From an uncultured Paracoccaceae bacterium (lineage in GTDB: Bacteria; Bacteroidota; Bacteroidia; Flavobacteriales; Flavobacteriaceae): a stretch of 64,000 bases of DNA. Positions 20,801 to 29,996 of this stretch are shown piece after piece (position 1 is the stretch's first letter; each line of letters opens with the position of its first letter). Position numbers and translations under genes: made by a program. The notes beneath the pieces were generated by a model. That model was not told the DNA's origin, did no database searches, and saw only the letters and a list, made by a program, of their open reading frames with translations. Location: positions 60,349 to 124,348 of the forward strand of contig CALSPC010000005.1 in NCBI GenBank assembly GCA_943788135.1, in the 5' to 3' direction.

Positions 20801-23001
20801 ATACCTCAATTTTGGTGTCTTTAGAAATGACTTCAAGCTTATTTGATAGCATTCAATGGGAGCGAAGTTTGGATGGAGGCTCAAGTTGGTCCGATGTTAG
20901 TGCAGTTTCTAATAGTTTTGAAGGGCAAGACACCAGTAACTTAAAAATTTTAAATACTAAACTGCCAACTAGTGGAACTAAATTCCGAGCTAGAATGGAA
21001 CGTTTGGACTATGTTTGTGGACCAACTTACACAAATGAAGTCGAACTTATTGTCAACCCTTTGCCAGTAGTTCAATCAACTGTGCAGTTATTTCAGTGTG
21101 ACCAAGATGTGGATGGCATCACTTTTTTTAATCTTAATGAAGCTAATCAACTAATATCTTCTAACTACAAAAACGAGCAGTTTTCCTTTTATTTTTCGCA
21201 AGCTGATGCTGAATCAGGAGCAGTATCTACTGCTATTTCAAATTCTATTAGTTACGAAAACACAACCACAGATCCTTTGATTAACCCAAATAAGCTGTAT
21301 GTAAGAATAGAATCTGGTTTTGGTTGTGCCTCAGTTGCCGAGCTAAACTTGTTAGTATCTACAACACAAATACCCAATACATTTTCTATACCCAGTTACA
21401 AAGAATGTTTTGATTCATCTGATGGCTTAACAACCTTTGATTTTAGTAATTCCGAAGCCCTCATTTTAAACCTTTTTCCCCCAACTCAATCACTAACAGT
21501 TACTTATTACGAAACAGAATCAGAAGCACTTTCAGAAACCAATAAAATTTTTGATATATCAAAGTATGATAACAGCACAGGGCTAGATCAGTTGATTTGG
21601 GTTAGAGTGGACTCTAATTCAGATAATTCTTGTGTAGGTGTAGGATCCTATATCAATTTAATTGTAAATCCGTTACCGATAATAGCGCTTCCTACAAATA
21701 ATCCATACTATTGTGTAGGTAGTACGAATTCCTTAACAATTGATTTACCCTTGGAATTTGATAATTTATTGTTGGGAACTCAATCTGCAACAAATTTTTC
21801 GGTTAGTTATTATGTCTCAATGAGCGATGCGTTAAGCCCTACGGGGTCCATTACTTCACTTTCAAACACCACTACATCACAACTTATTTACTGTAGAATT
21901 GATAACCTCAATACCCCTTGTTTTGATATAGAATCATTTACAGTGGATTTTATCAATAACCCCAAGGCAACTTCGGTAGCGCCGTTTGAAGAATGTGATG
22001 CGGATAATGATGGTGTTTTTGTGTTTGACACGACCAACTTAGAAGCGACTGTTCTTGACGGACAAACAACAATGTCAATTGCTTATTTTGATGCTTCCGG
22101 TGCTCCATTAACAGATTCAAATGGTCTTCTTGTTTCAAGTCCATTTCCATCAACTTTTTCTACAACTACGAGCACGATTCGTGCAGTAGTCTCAAATGCT
22201 TTTTGTGCAGATGCTTCTGTAGACATTAGTTTTATTGTGAATAATAACACAGATTTTTTTGTAGAAGATCTTGTAATCTGTGACGGTTCAATAGAATATT
22301 TAGAGCTAGATTTAGAATACCCGTCAAATACTTATAACTACAGTTGGCTGTTACCAAATTTAGGGGTTTATAGTTCAACGCTCCCCGAAATTTCTATAAG
22401 TCAAATAGGACTTTATTCCGTTACAGTTACGAATCTAGATGGAAGTTGTGCAAATACACAAAATTTTGAAGTTTTTGCTTCTGAGGGACCAACACTTTCA
22501 ATGGCGGATATTACAGTTGTAGAAGGGGGCTCAAATAATTCTATTTTTATTCTGGAGGCAAATTTAGGGTCAGCCAATTATGAGTTTAAATTGATTGACG
22601 AAGATGGATTATTAGTTGCAGGCTATCAAGATGAGGGTTATTTTGACAATCTAACAGGAGGGTTTTACACGCTGTACGTAAGGGATGAACTTCAATGTGA
22701 AGAGGTCTCAATTACGATTCCAGTACTCTATTTTCCTAAATTTTTCACACCAAATAATGATGGCTATAATGATACTTGGGAAATCAAAGGCATTTCTTCC
22801 ACTGACTATACTTCTGGTCAGGTTTATATATTTGACCGGTATGGGAAACTTTTAAAATCTATGACATTAAAAAATAATTCTTGGAGTGGATTGTACAATG
22901 GATATCGACTTCCTGCCAGTGACTACTGGTATCGTATTGAGTTTGTTAAATTGGATGGAACTTTGCTAAGAAAACAAGGGAGTTTTTCTCTTAAATATTA
23001 A
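17875..23001 (+). CDS. Large T9SS type B sorting-domain surface protein
   Basis: This secreted protein of 1708 residues is probably a surface adhesin. A signal peptide (residues 1 to about 26, cleavage likely after SYA) is followed by a region of about 350 residues that resembles the IgGFc-binding N-terminal domain. Asp-rich, thrombospondin type 3-like calcium-binding repeats appear at about residue 556 (GDVDNDGVNN) and 763-845 (DLDSDNDGVFD, DLDSDNDGLYD). Several Ig-like stretches follow, and the C-terminal type B sorting domain lies at about 1619-1708 (FFTPNNDGYNDTWE, IFDRYGKLL). The start ATG at 17875 gives a proper signal peptide. It lies just ahead of gldB and gldC and would leave the cell through the secretion system encoded at 46.6-51.5 kb. 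Confidence 0.87.
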   Translation: MIIIKQLRSKHIYILAVVLSIQLSYAQLSRTHYIPPISAADNSNAMPQNQYLHISTPSETPVSVTVTEIGGTVSVLSASNANPIEILIGSGSNTPFIADVNTTGTKYSNKGYSIQADKPVYASVRLIAGSSQTQAGSLVSKGLSGLGTTFRIGTFTNQKTFTSTSTDYLNFVSVIATENNTQVNFSDLPSGIVVENNTPLSVVLNYGESYIIALNPGVVPANRDGLVGALVSASKPIVVNCGSSNGSNSTGNGRDFGIDQIVPYETILIDGQTHSEYIFVRANGYDDIERPLIVAHLDNTAVYVNGDDTTGTLLATLSAGDYVSIPGTYFSTQSSSGSNPGGNMYVWTSKTAFAYQGIGGSANEANQELFFVPPLNCKTPKIINNIPLIQNTGSGSAVFSGGITIVTEIGASVLVNGAAITVSPQQVKNSTFETYLITSLTGDVSVSSDKQIYVSYYGANGTAALGGFYSGFIFKPEITPKALTTVVSELCIPNIELNISSLETFDSYQWFYNGVAIPGANAETWTPNTPGFYQLQGIITNCDTVLSDNIPVSSCPGDVDNDGVNNNIDSDNDNDGTTNRQESHCDLAFDLSNNSGPFFTANSVASTANNLATTFTGYTDQTMVFQAAPTTSASLSFSTYELTFNEATSFIIQQSNSASSLGATQFDDEEVFVFSVAYDETLTVVDPDNQLLIDTNYDGIYDNNVEEFTAFEIRFKLNSAILSPNDVSFSFHSNQASGFSIKYINISETQINSAAFQLIQTCRPIDSDGDLVFDALDLDSDNDGVFDVIENGNSSLDQNQNGQIDEVELNDINSDGRHDSATDPGDFDGDLVLDFLDLDSDNDGLYDLFEAGVGIHSLDLNNDGQIDLGFLDSNSNGASDLTETMSPIDSDTNTIPDFIQLDSDSDGCFDADEAGFTATLGVLDGTAFDNNGLVTGGDGYNFALDTNADGMFDYQEYIKISPIKIASPVTVCESENTSILVSLEMTSSLFDSIQWERSLDGGSSWSDVSAVSNSFEGQDTSNLKILNTKLPTSGTKFRARMERLDYVCGPTYTNEVELIVNPLPVVQSTVQLFQCDQDVDGITFFNLNEANQLISSNYKNEQFSFYFSQADAESGAVSTAISNSISYENTTTDPLINPNKLYVRIESGFGCASVAELNLLVSTTQIPNTFSIPSYKECFDSSDGLTTFDFSNSEALILNLFPPTQSLTVTYYETESEALSETNKIFDISKYDNSTGLDQLIWVRVDSNSDNSCVGVGSYINLIVNPLPIIALPTNNPYYCVGSTNSLTIDLPLEFDNLLLGTQSATNFSVSYYVSMSDALSPTGSITSLSNTTTSQLIYCRIDNLNTPCFDIESFTVDFINNPKATSVAPFEECDADNDGVFVFDTTNLEATVLDGQTTMSIAYFDASGAPLTDSNGLLVSSPFPSTFSTTTSTIRAVVSNAFCADASVDISFIVNNNTDFFVEDLVICDGSIEYLELDLEYPSNTYNYSWLLPNLGVYSSTLPEISISQIGLYSVTVTNLDGSCANTQNFEVFASEGPTLSMADITVVEGGSNNSIFILEANLGSANYEFKLIDEDGLLVAGYQDEGYFDNLTGGFYTLYVRDELQCEEVSITIPVLYFPKFFTPNNDGYNDTWEIKGISSTDYTSGQVYIFDRYGKLLKSMTLKNNSWSGLYNGYRLPASDYWYRIEFVKLDGTLLRKQGSFSLKY

Positions 23002-23052
23002 CGACTTATTTTTTTGGACAGAATTCTATTATAAAATATAGATTAATTACTT

Positions 23053-24075
23053 TTGTTGAGAAGATTGAGTTTAAATTATATTTTGAAAATAAAGCATACA
23101 CAATTCCAGTTACTAATCGGTTTAAAAACAATTGTTTTGTTGTTAATCGCCTGTGTGTTTTCATGTCAAAACACCTCTAAAATTGAGAAAGAAATTTCTC
23201 AAATAGAAATCGATTTAAATATCGAAAGGTTCGATCAAATGTTTGCTTCTTCAACAGCTACTGATCTTCCAGAATTGCAATACAACTATCCTTTTTTATT
23301 TTCTAAACGATATTCAGATTCCGTGTGGATTAATCGAATTAGTGATCCGATACAAAAGCTTCAAAACAAAGCAGTGGATAGTGTTTTTGAGGATTTTGGC
23401 AGTACTGAATCCGAAATAGTTAACTTTTATAAGCATCTTAAATACTATAATAAAACACTTAAAACCCCTCGACTTATTACGGTTTTATCAGATGTAGATT
23501 ACCGAAATAAAGTGATAGTTACAGATTCAATTGTGCTCATTGCTTTAGACACTTATCTTGGTGAGGAGCATGAGTTTTATACAAGTTTTTACGACTATAT
23601 TAAGCAGAACTTAAATAAAGATCATATTGTGCCTGATTTGGCAACGGCTTATGCAGAACAATTAATTTACCAACCCAAACGAGCGACATTTTTAGATGAA
23701 ATGATCTATTGTGGAAAGCAACTCTATCTAAAAGATTTATGGATTCCTTTCAAGCAAAACCATAAAAAAATTGGTTATTTGCCAGCACAATATCAGTGGG
23801 CTGAAGACAATGAGTTTTATATATGGCAATATTTTGTTGAAAAAGAATTGTTGTATGAAACGGATCGAAAACTGTTAGCACGTTTTATTTTGCCGGCTCC
23901 ATTTTCACGTTTTAACTTAGAGTTAGATAGTGAGTCACCAGGACGACTCGGGCAATATATGGGATGGCAAATCGTCAAATCCTATATGGATAACAATAGC
24001 ACACCAGTACATCAAATGCTTCAAATGGAAGCTTCAGAACTTTTTAATAACGCAAAATTTAAACCAAAAAAATAA
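23053..24075 (+). CDS. gldB: Gliding motility lipoprotein GldB
   Basis: GldB is a lipoprotein needed for gliding in Flavobacterium; its biochemical role is unknown. The N terminus has a hydrophobic run ending in a lipobox (ACVFSC, Cys38 with this start). Then come the GldB hallmarks IDLNIERFDQMF, and RFILPAPFSRFNLELDSESPGRLGQYMGWQIV near the C terminus. The start is uncertain: no ATG is available. TTG at 23053 gives 340 residues, while TTG at 23083 would give a tighter signal peptide beginning MKIKHTQ. The stop overlaps the gldC start (TAATG). Confidence 0.9.
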   Translation: MLRRLSLNYILKIKHTQFQLLIGLKTIVLLLIACVFSCQNTSKIEKEISQIEIDLNIERFDQMFASSTATDLPELQYNYPFLFSKRYSDSVWINRISDPIQKLQNKAVDSVFEDFGSTESEIVNFYKHLKYYNKTLKTPRLITVLSDVDYRNKVIVTDSIVLIALDTYLGEEHEFYTSFYDYIKQNLNKDHIVPDLATAYAEQLIYQPKRATFLDEMIYCGKQLYLKDLWIPFKQNHKKIGYLPAQYQWAEDNEFYIWQYFVEKELLYETDRKLLARFILPAPFSRFNLELDSESPGRLGQYMGWQIVKSYMDNNSTPVHQMLQMEASELFNNAKFKPKK

Positions 24076-24413
24076 TGGCACAAACTCATACTTCAAAGAT
24101 AGAAATGACCGTTGAATTAGATGAAAATCGAGTACCTGAAAATTTGTTTTGGACAGCTCAAGATGGAGGCGTTACAAAGGAAGAGGCAAAAGCCATGATG
24201 CTTTCGGTCTGGGATCAAAAAAAACAGGAAACGTTGCGAATTGATTTGTGGACAAAGGATATGCCCGTTGACGAGATGAAATTATTTTTTCATCAAACAC
24301 TAGTCACAATGAGTGATACGTATATGCGCGCAACTCAAGACGAGAAAATGACCGCAACGATGAAAGATTTTTGTGATTATTTTGCCGAAAAACTGGATCT
24401 CGTTAAGAAATAG
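24075..24413 (+). CDS. gldC: Gliding motility protein GldC
   Basis: GldC is a small cytoplasmic protein of 112 residues associated with gliding; it helps but is not absolutely required in Flavobacterium johnsoniae. The sequence matches the family throughout, with LDENRVPENLFWTAQDGG near residue 16 and a helical C-terminal half. It shares one base with the end of gldB (TAATG), so translation is likely coupled. The gene ends one base short of the convergent rodA, with no room for a terminator between them. Confidence 0.92.
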   Translation: MAQTHTSKIEMTVELDENRVPENLFWTAQDGGVTKEEAKAMMLSVWDQKKQETLRIDLWTKDMPVDEMKLFFHQTLVTMSDTYMRATQDEKMTATMKDFCDYFAEKLDLVKK

Positions 24414-24414
24414 A

Positions 24415-25696
24415 TTACCATTCGTTTAAACGATTTGAATCTAGCTTTAGAAAAATAAAGACAAGTATTGTAAAGGCCCAAAGTCCTGAACCTCCATAGC
24501 TAAAAAAGGGTAGGGGAATTCCAATAGTAGGAATTAATCCCATAACCATTCCAATGTTAATCAAAAAATGCATAAAAATTATACTGGCAACGCTATAACC
24601 ATAAACTCTACTAAACTGAGATTTCTGTTGTTCGGCGCGGTGCAAAATTCGTAAAATTAATAAAACAAACAGAACAACAACCGCGCTACTTCCTACAAAT
24701 CCCCATTCCTCGCTCACAGTGCTAAATATATAATCGGTATGTTGTTCTGGAACAAACTTACCTTTGGTTCGTGTTCCGTCCATAAACCCTTTTCCAAAAG
24801 TGCCCCCGGAGCGTATTGCTTTTTCAGACTCGTTTAGATTATAAGAAATGTTGCGCTTCATGGCCTGAAGTTTTTCAGGATTTTGTTCTAATCGCAACCA
24901 AAGACCGATACGATCTTGTTGGTGGGTTTGAAGTACATTATTAAAGGCCCACTGCACGCTATAGCTTATACCAATACTAAATATTAAGAGGGTCAATATG
25001 CCCATAAACTTTTTCTTTTTCCTCTTAAAAAAAAGCTGATATATAATGAGTATTACTGCTAACACAACACATACTATCGCTGCAGAAAATTTTAAAGTTG
25101 CAATGCCTAATATGGCTACAAACACGCCAAATAACACGTAATATTGAGGAATACCTTCTCTGTAAAACACAAAAATGAGACTTAAAAACACTAATGTGCT
25201 TCCTGCATCATTTTGTAACAATATAAGTAATGCAGGTAAACCAACTACAATAGCAGCTCTAATTTGATCTTTTTGATTCCTGATATTGGTTTGTAAATCA
25301 CTTATATATTTTGCCAATGCCAACGCCGTTGCAAATTTTGCGAATTCACTGGGTTGTAAAGTCATTCCGCCTAAATCATACCATGATGTGGCGCCATTTA
25401 TTTGTTTTCCAACGAAAAATAAACCTATTAAAGTGAGTAAGGAGCCTAGATAAAAAATACTGGCAAAGCGTTCGTAAAATTTAGCATCAACAGATAATAT
25501 TAGAACTATTAAAATTAAGGAACTTAGTATAAATACAAGTTGTTTTCCATAGGGTTTAGTGAGGTCAAAATAAGATGTAAATTCCCCTACCGATGAAGCA
25601 GACAAAATGTTAAAATACCCAAATACAATCGAGTGCTGTATAAATAATTACAGTCACCCAATCGAGTTGGAAACTATTGCTGCGGTTCAGATTCAT
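24415..25696 (-). CDS. rodA: Rod shape-determining protein RodA (SEDS), frameshifted near the start
   Basis: RodA is the SEDS glycosyltransferase that polymerises peptidoglycan for elongation together with PBP2. The main frame from 25605 to 24415 contains multiple membrane helices and family motifs (LTLIGLFFVGKQINGATSW, LQPSEFAKF, NDAGSTLVFL, FFSYGGSGLWAF). Its only start there is a TTG inside a membrane helix. The true start is the ATG at 25696-25694, overlapping the mrdA stop as ATGA. It reads MNLNRSNSFQLDWVTVIIYT, then runs out of frame. Removing one base (plus-strand C near 25630) joins it to IVFGYFNILSASSVGEF. The indel is either an error or a real disruption; without it the protein has about 426 residues. 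Confidence 0.88.
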
Positions 25697-27558
25697 TTGT
25701 CATTAATTTCAAAGGGTTTTCCGCTATAGGGCTTCAAATACTCGTCTTCCAAGCTTTTTTCAATTACCAAGCGTTCCATTCGTTTTAACGTTACCTCACC
25801 TTTTAGGTACTTTTCGATCATCAGACTGGCAATTCGACCTGCCCAACGGGAACCATAATACCCATTTTCAACCAATATAGCAATCGCTATTTTAGGATCG
25901 TCCTTAGGCGCAAAAGCTACAAATATAGAATGATCCGTAAGTTGTTGTCGAACTCCATCAATTTTCGTAAAATTTTCTGCCGTACCAGTCTTCCCACAAA
26001 TTTCTATTCCTGGAACCTTTAGAAAGCTTGCAGTTCCTTTGGTGTATACATTGTGCATGCCTTCAATAACAGGCTCAAAATACTCCGGATTTATGGAGGT
26101 TTGTTTGGGGGTTAAAAAATTAGGGTTTATAGCTTCATCCTCAATAGATTTGATGATGTGTGGGGTGTAATAGTAGCCTTTATTAGCGATAGCAGCGGTC
26201 ATATTTGCTAATTGAATTGGAGTTACTAAAATTTCTCCTTGACCAATCGCATTAGAAATGATGGTTGTAGCTCCCCATTGAAAATCTGGGTACCATTTAT
26301 TGTAGTAATCTCCATCAGGAATATTTCCTTTTTTACCAACAGATAAATCATTTCCTAGAAAATTTCCTAAACCAAAACTTTTAATATGATCACTCCAGTT
26401 ATCCATTGCTTTTGAAGCATCAGGAGTGTTTTCAATTGTAGTCCTAAAGGCCATGGCAAAGTAGGAGTTACAAGAGTAGCTTATGCCAGAGTTTAGATTT
26501 CTAAATCCACCTCCACAATGGCATTGCATCACGCGTCTTTTTTTTCCATAGATGTATTTTTCTGAACAAATGATATTTGTTTTGGTATCAATTGCTTGTT
26601 CTTGAAGAGCGGTTAATGCTACGAGCAATTTAAAAGGCGATCCTGGGACATGCATTCTTGTGAGTCCTTTGTCAATTAACGGTCTGTGAATTGTGTCTAA
26701 ATATAATTTGGTGTAGTTTTTAGAGCGTTGGCGTCCCACCAATAGATTTGGATTATATGAAGGAGCAGAAACAAGACTTAAGATTTCACCCGAACTGGGT
26801 TCAATTGCCACAATGCCTCCAATTTTGTTTTGCATCAGCAACTCTCCATAAGCTTGAAGTTCAGAATCAATGGTGATTTTAATGTCTTTTCCTGGTATCG
26901 GTAGGGTATCAAATAGGCCTTCTTTGTAAGCACCAATATCTCTATTATAAATATCTTTTTGGATGTATTTTACTCCTTTTACGCCTCTTAGTATTTTTTC
27001 ATACGAAATTTCGACACCTTGTTTTCCAATCAAATCACCAATACGGTAGTAGGAATCCTTAGAAATTTCTTTAGTGTTGGCTTCAGCTATGTATCCCAAT
27101 ACATTGGCGCCAATGGAAGTTTGATAATCTCTTACGGATCTTTTTTGAATATAAAACCCCTTGAACTTTCTTAATTTTTCAGATAGAAAAGCATAGTCTT
27201 CTTTGGAGAGGTGGCGTAAGAATGGTGATGGAAGACGTGGAGAATAATTCTTAGCACGCTTTAACGATTTAAGAAAATTAGCTTTATCAATCTTTAATAG
27301 GTTACAAAACAGTATTGTATCTAAAGGTTCAACTTCTCTCGGAATGACCATCACATCATAACTCGGTTGGTTTGCCACTAAAAGACTGTCGTTTCGATCG
27401 TAGATATAACCGCGTTTTGGATAATGAAATACCTTTCGAATGGCATTGTCATTCGTAATGCTGTAGGGGTCAGCGGTATAGATTTGTAAATAAAACAAAC
27501 GTCCTATAAAGCTAATTCCTGTCAGAACGACCAATCCAAAAAGCAATACTTTTCTCAT
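25693..27558 (-). CDS. mrdA: Penicillin-binding protein 2 (elongasome transpeptidase)
   Basis: This is the peptidoglycan transpeptidase of the elongation machinery. One N-terminal membrane anchor (residues 4-26) is followed by the dimerisation domain and the transpeptidase domain. Active-site motifs are S307-P-F-K310, S362-C-N364 and KTG in CGKTGTAEN near residue 518. Between the first two is a Cys-rich insert (C331, then QCHCGGG at 345-351) that resembles the zinc-binding site of PBP2 proteins. It starts 4 bases inside mreD and its stop overlaps the rodA start by 4 bases, so mreD, mrdA and rodA are translationally coupled. Confidence 0.96.
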   Translation of the reverse strand: MRKVLLFGLVVLTGISFIGRLFYLQIYTADPYSITNDNAIRKVFHYPKRGYIYDRNDSLLVANQPSYDVMVIPREVEPLDTILFCNLLKIDKANFLKSLKRAKNYSPRLPSPFLRHLSKEDYAFLSEKLRKFKGFYIQKRSVRDYQTSIGANVLGYIAEANTKEISKDSYYRIGDLIGKQGVEISYEKILRGVKGVKYIQKDIYNRDIGAYKEGLFDTLPIPGKDIKITIDSELQAYGELLMQNKIGGIVAIEPSSGEILSLVSAPSYNPNLLVGRQRSKNYTKLYLDTIHRPLIDKGLTRMHVPGSPFKLLVALTALQEQAIDTKTNIICSEKYIYGKKRRVMQCHCGGGFRNLNSGISYSCNSYFAMAFRTTIENTPDASKAMDNWSDHIKSFGLGNFLGNDLSVGKKGNIPDGDYYNKWYPDFQWGATTIISNAIGQGEILVTPIQLANMTAAIANKGYYYTPHIIKSIEDEAINPNFLTPKQTSINPEYFEPVIEGMHNVYTKGTASFLKVPGIEICGKTGTAENFTKIDGVRQQLTDHSIFVAFAPKDDPKIAIAILVENGYYGSRWAGRIASLMIEKYLKGEVTLKRMERLVIEKSLEDEYLKPYSGKPFEINDK

Positions 27559-28061
27559 AGTTCTTTTTTGCTAAATAATGATGTAAGTAGTAAACAAATG
27601 ATAAGCGTAAAAATACTAGAATAAAAGGTTTGTTTTATAATTAGTAGAGCTTCATTTTGATCAAATATAACAAGAGAAAATAAAAGAGCATGATGAATAA
27701 CGATAAGTGATATGAAGTAAATTAGGCGTTGACTGAAAGTCGTATTGCTAAATTTTATGGCTTGGTATTCATATGCAGCCCCAAACGAAAACTTTAAAAA
27801 AAGAGGTCGCACATACGCGATCGCTACACTTGCAGTTGCGTGGACCCCCCCAGAATCTAAAAACAGATCAACTGACAAACCCAATAAGAAACTTAGAAAA
27901 ATAAATAGTAACCGATTATTACTGATGGGATACAGAAATATAAAAATGATATAAATGTAGGGATTAAGGTATCCTAAAAAGTTAATATTACTACAGATAA
28001 TAACTTGGAGTAACACCAATCCTATAAATCGCAAAACAGTATTTAATACAGTATTATTCAT
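27555..28061 (-). CDS. mreD: Rod shape-determining protein MreD
   Basis: MreD is a small integral membrane protein of the elongasome. The 168-residue sequence is almost all hydrophobic helices (about five or six). It includes NPYIYIIFIFLYP and LLGLSVDLFLDSGGVHATAS, a region typical of MreD. Identification leans on position: it overlaps mreC by 8 bases upstream and mrdA by 4 bases downstream. Confidence 0.9.
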   Translation of the reverse strand: MNNTVLNTVLRFIGLVLLQVIICSNINFLGYLNPYIYIIFIFLYPISNNRLLFIFLSFLLGLSVDLFLDSGGVHATASVAIAYVRPLFLKFSFGAAYEYQAIKFSNTTFSQRLIYFISLIVIHHALLFSLVIFDQNEALLIIKQTFYSSIFTLIICLLLTSLFSKKEL

Positions 28062-28860
28062 CTAAAATATTTAAGGCTTTTAATTCATTTATAGCTGTAT
28101 TTTTAATGATATAAACATGCTCCAAATTTTTCATGTCGTTAAACAATTTAACTTCAATTATATAAAGGTCTTCGGTCTCATTAAGTGCATAGGAAAGGAT
28201 GCTCCCAACAGGGATGTTTGGGGGAAAGGTCGAGGAGTATCCACTGGTCACAATGGTATCTCCGACAGCTAGTTTTACAAGGTCTTGAATGTCTTTTAGT
28301 TGTACGACGTCTGGAGATTTGCCATCCCAACTTAAAATCCCAAAATAATTTGTTTTTTTAAGTTTTACATTAACTCGACTATTCGTATTTAAAATTGACA
28401 AAACTCTGGAGTAGTTGGAAGATACGGCATCAATTATTCCAACAATTCCATTGGAGGTAATCACTCCATAATCCTCTTTAATACTGTCCTTTTGGCCTTT
28501 GTTTAGGGTTAAATAATTATTGGGTAAAGCGAAACTGTTTTTGTAAACTAAACTTGGTTGTATGGCATACTTTTTCTCCAAAACGGTATCAATAGATCTC
28601 CATTTTTCTTCACTAAACATAAGTGTTTTTAGACGGCTATTTTCTTTTAGAAGTATCTCATTTTCTTTTTTTAAATGAAAATATTGAGACAGGCTATGAA
28701 AAGCACCGTAAACACTCCCCGAAATTTGATTGGCGGAATTAATAAACTTACTCCGTTGATATTCATTAGATTGTATTGTGAGCGAAAGGCCACAGGAAAA
28801 CAACAATAAAAACAAGACGAATGTTTTGTTTTTAATGAAGAAATTAAAAAGTTGTTGCAT
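28054..28860 (-). CDS. mreC: Rod shape-determining protein MreC
   Basis: MreC is a periplasmic scaffold that links MreB to the peptidoglycan synthases. It has an N-terminal membrane segment (residues 12-28), a coiled-coil stretch (about 60-85, KENEILLKENSRLKTLMF) and a beta-rich domain with YGVITSNGIVGIIDAVSSNYSRV and VTSGYSSTFPPNIPVGSI. The length of 268 residues is normal. It starts 10 bases after mreB and overlaps mreD. Confidence 0.94.
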   Translation of the reverse strand: MQQLFNFFIKNKTFVLFLLLFSCGLSLTIQSNEYQRSKFINSANQISGSVYGAFHSLSQYFHLKKENEILLKENSRLKTLMFSEEKWRSIDTVLEKKYAIQPSLVYKNSFALPNNYLTLNKGQKDSIKEDYGVITSNGIVGIIDAVSSNYSRVLSILNTNSRVNVKLKKTNYFGILSWDGKSPDVVQLKDIQDLVKLAVGDTIVTSGYSSTFPPNIPVGSILSYALNETEDLYIIEVKLFNDMKNLEHVYIIKNTAINELKALNILDE

Positions 28861-28870
28861 TACTTAGGAT

Positions 28871-29899
28871 CTATTTTATCAAGACACTTTTATATTTTGC
28901 AATATTTTTAAGTACAATTCCAGTTCCTCGAACAACTGCTCTCAGTGGGTCTTCCGCAATATAAACGGGTAAATCTGTTTTTTGAGATAGTCGTTTGTCT
29001 AATCCTCTTAACATCGAACCACCACCAGCAAGATAGATGCCAGTATTATAAATGTCAGCAGCTAGCTCAGGAGGTGTTTGTGAAAGCGTTTCCATTACAG
29101 AGTCTTCAATTCTAAGTATGGATTTATCTAGAGCCTTAGAAATTTCACGGTGCGTAATTTCAACTTGTTTTGGTTTCCCTGTTAACAAATCTCTACCCTG
29201 AACATTCATTTCGTCTGGCGGAATTTCTAAATCTTCAGTTGCAGCTCCAATTTGGATTTTTATTTTCTCGGCACTACGGTCTCCAACATATAAATTGTGT
29301 TGTGTACGCATATAATAAATGATGTCGTTTGTGAAGACATCTCCAGCGACTTTTACCGATTTGTCACATACAATACCACCAAGAGCAATCACTGCAATTT
29401 CGGTAGTTCCACCCCCGATATCGACAATCATATTTCCTTTAGGTTGCATGATGTCTACTCCAATTCCAATAGCAGCAGCCATAGGTTCGTGGATCAAATA
29501 AACTTCTTTGCCATTTACACGTTCAGCAGATTCTTTTACAGCACGCATTTCAACTTCTGTAATTCCAGATGGGATACAGATCACCATTCTTAAAGAAGGT
29601 GCAAATAATTTATTTTTTAGTGCGGGAATACTTTTAATAAACAAACTTATCATTTGTTCTGACGCATCAAAATCTGCAATTACACCATCTTTCAGCGGGC
29701 GAATTGTTTTGATGTTTTCATGCGTTTTTCCTTGCATTAAGTTGGCTTCTTTTCCTACGGCAATAATTTTTCCTGACACTCGATCTCTAGCAACAATAGA
29801 AGGACTGTCAATCACAACTTTGTCATTGTGAATGATTAAGGTGTTGGCAGTGCCCAAATCGATGGCTATCTCCTCTGTTAAGAAGTCAAAAAATCCCAT
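28871..29899 (-). CDS. mreB: Rod shape-determining protein MreB (actin homologue)
   Basis: MreB forms cytoplasmic actin-like filaments that position cell-wall synthesis. The ATPase motifs are present: IDLGTANTLI at about residues 14-23, VDIGGGTTEIAVI near 163 and YLAGGGSMLRGLD near 290. It is the first gene of the mreBCD-mrdA-rodA unit on the minus strand; the promoter should lie in 29900-29996. The length of 342 residues is standard. Confidence 0.97.
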   Translation of the reverse strand: MGFFDFLTEEIAIDLGTANTLIIHNDKVVIDSPSIVARDRVSGKIIAVGKEANLMQGKTHENIKTIRPLKDGVIADFDASEQMISLFIKSIPALKNKLFAPSLRMVICIPSGITEVEMRAVKESAERVNGKEVYLIHEPMAAAIGIGVDIMQPKGNMIVDIGGGTTEIAVIALGGIVCDKSVKVAGDVFTNDIIYYMRTQHNLYVGDRSAEKIKIQIGAATEDLEIPPDEMNVQGRDLLTGKPKQVEITHREISKALDKSILRIEDSVMETLSQTPPELAADIYNTGIYLAGGGSMLRGLDKRLSQKTDLPVYIAEDPLRAVVRGTGIVLKNIAKYKSVLIK

Positions 29900-29996
29900 A
29901 TGCTATAAAAAATTTATCAAAGTATTAAAGTAATATGCAGTTTTGTAAATGTACTAAAATAAATTGTAGTTTGGAAATGCCTTTTAGTTAAATAAA

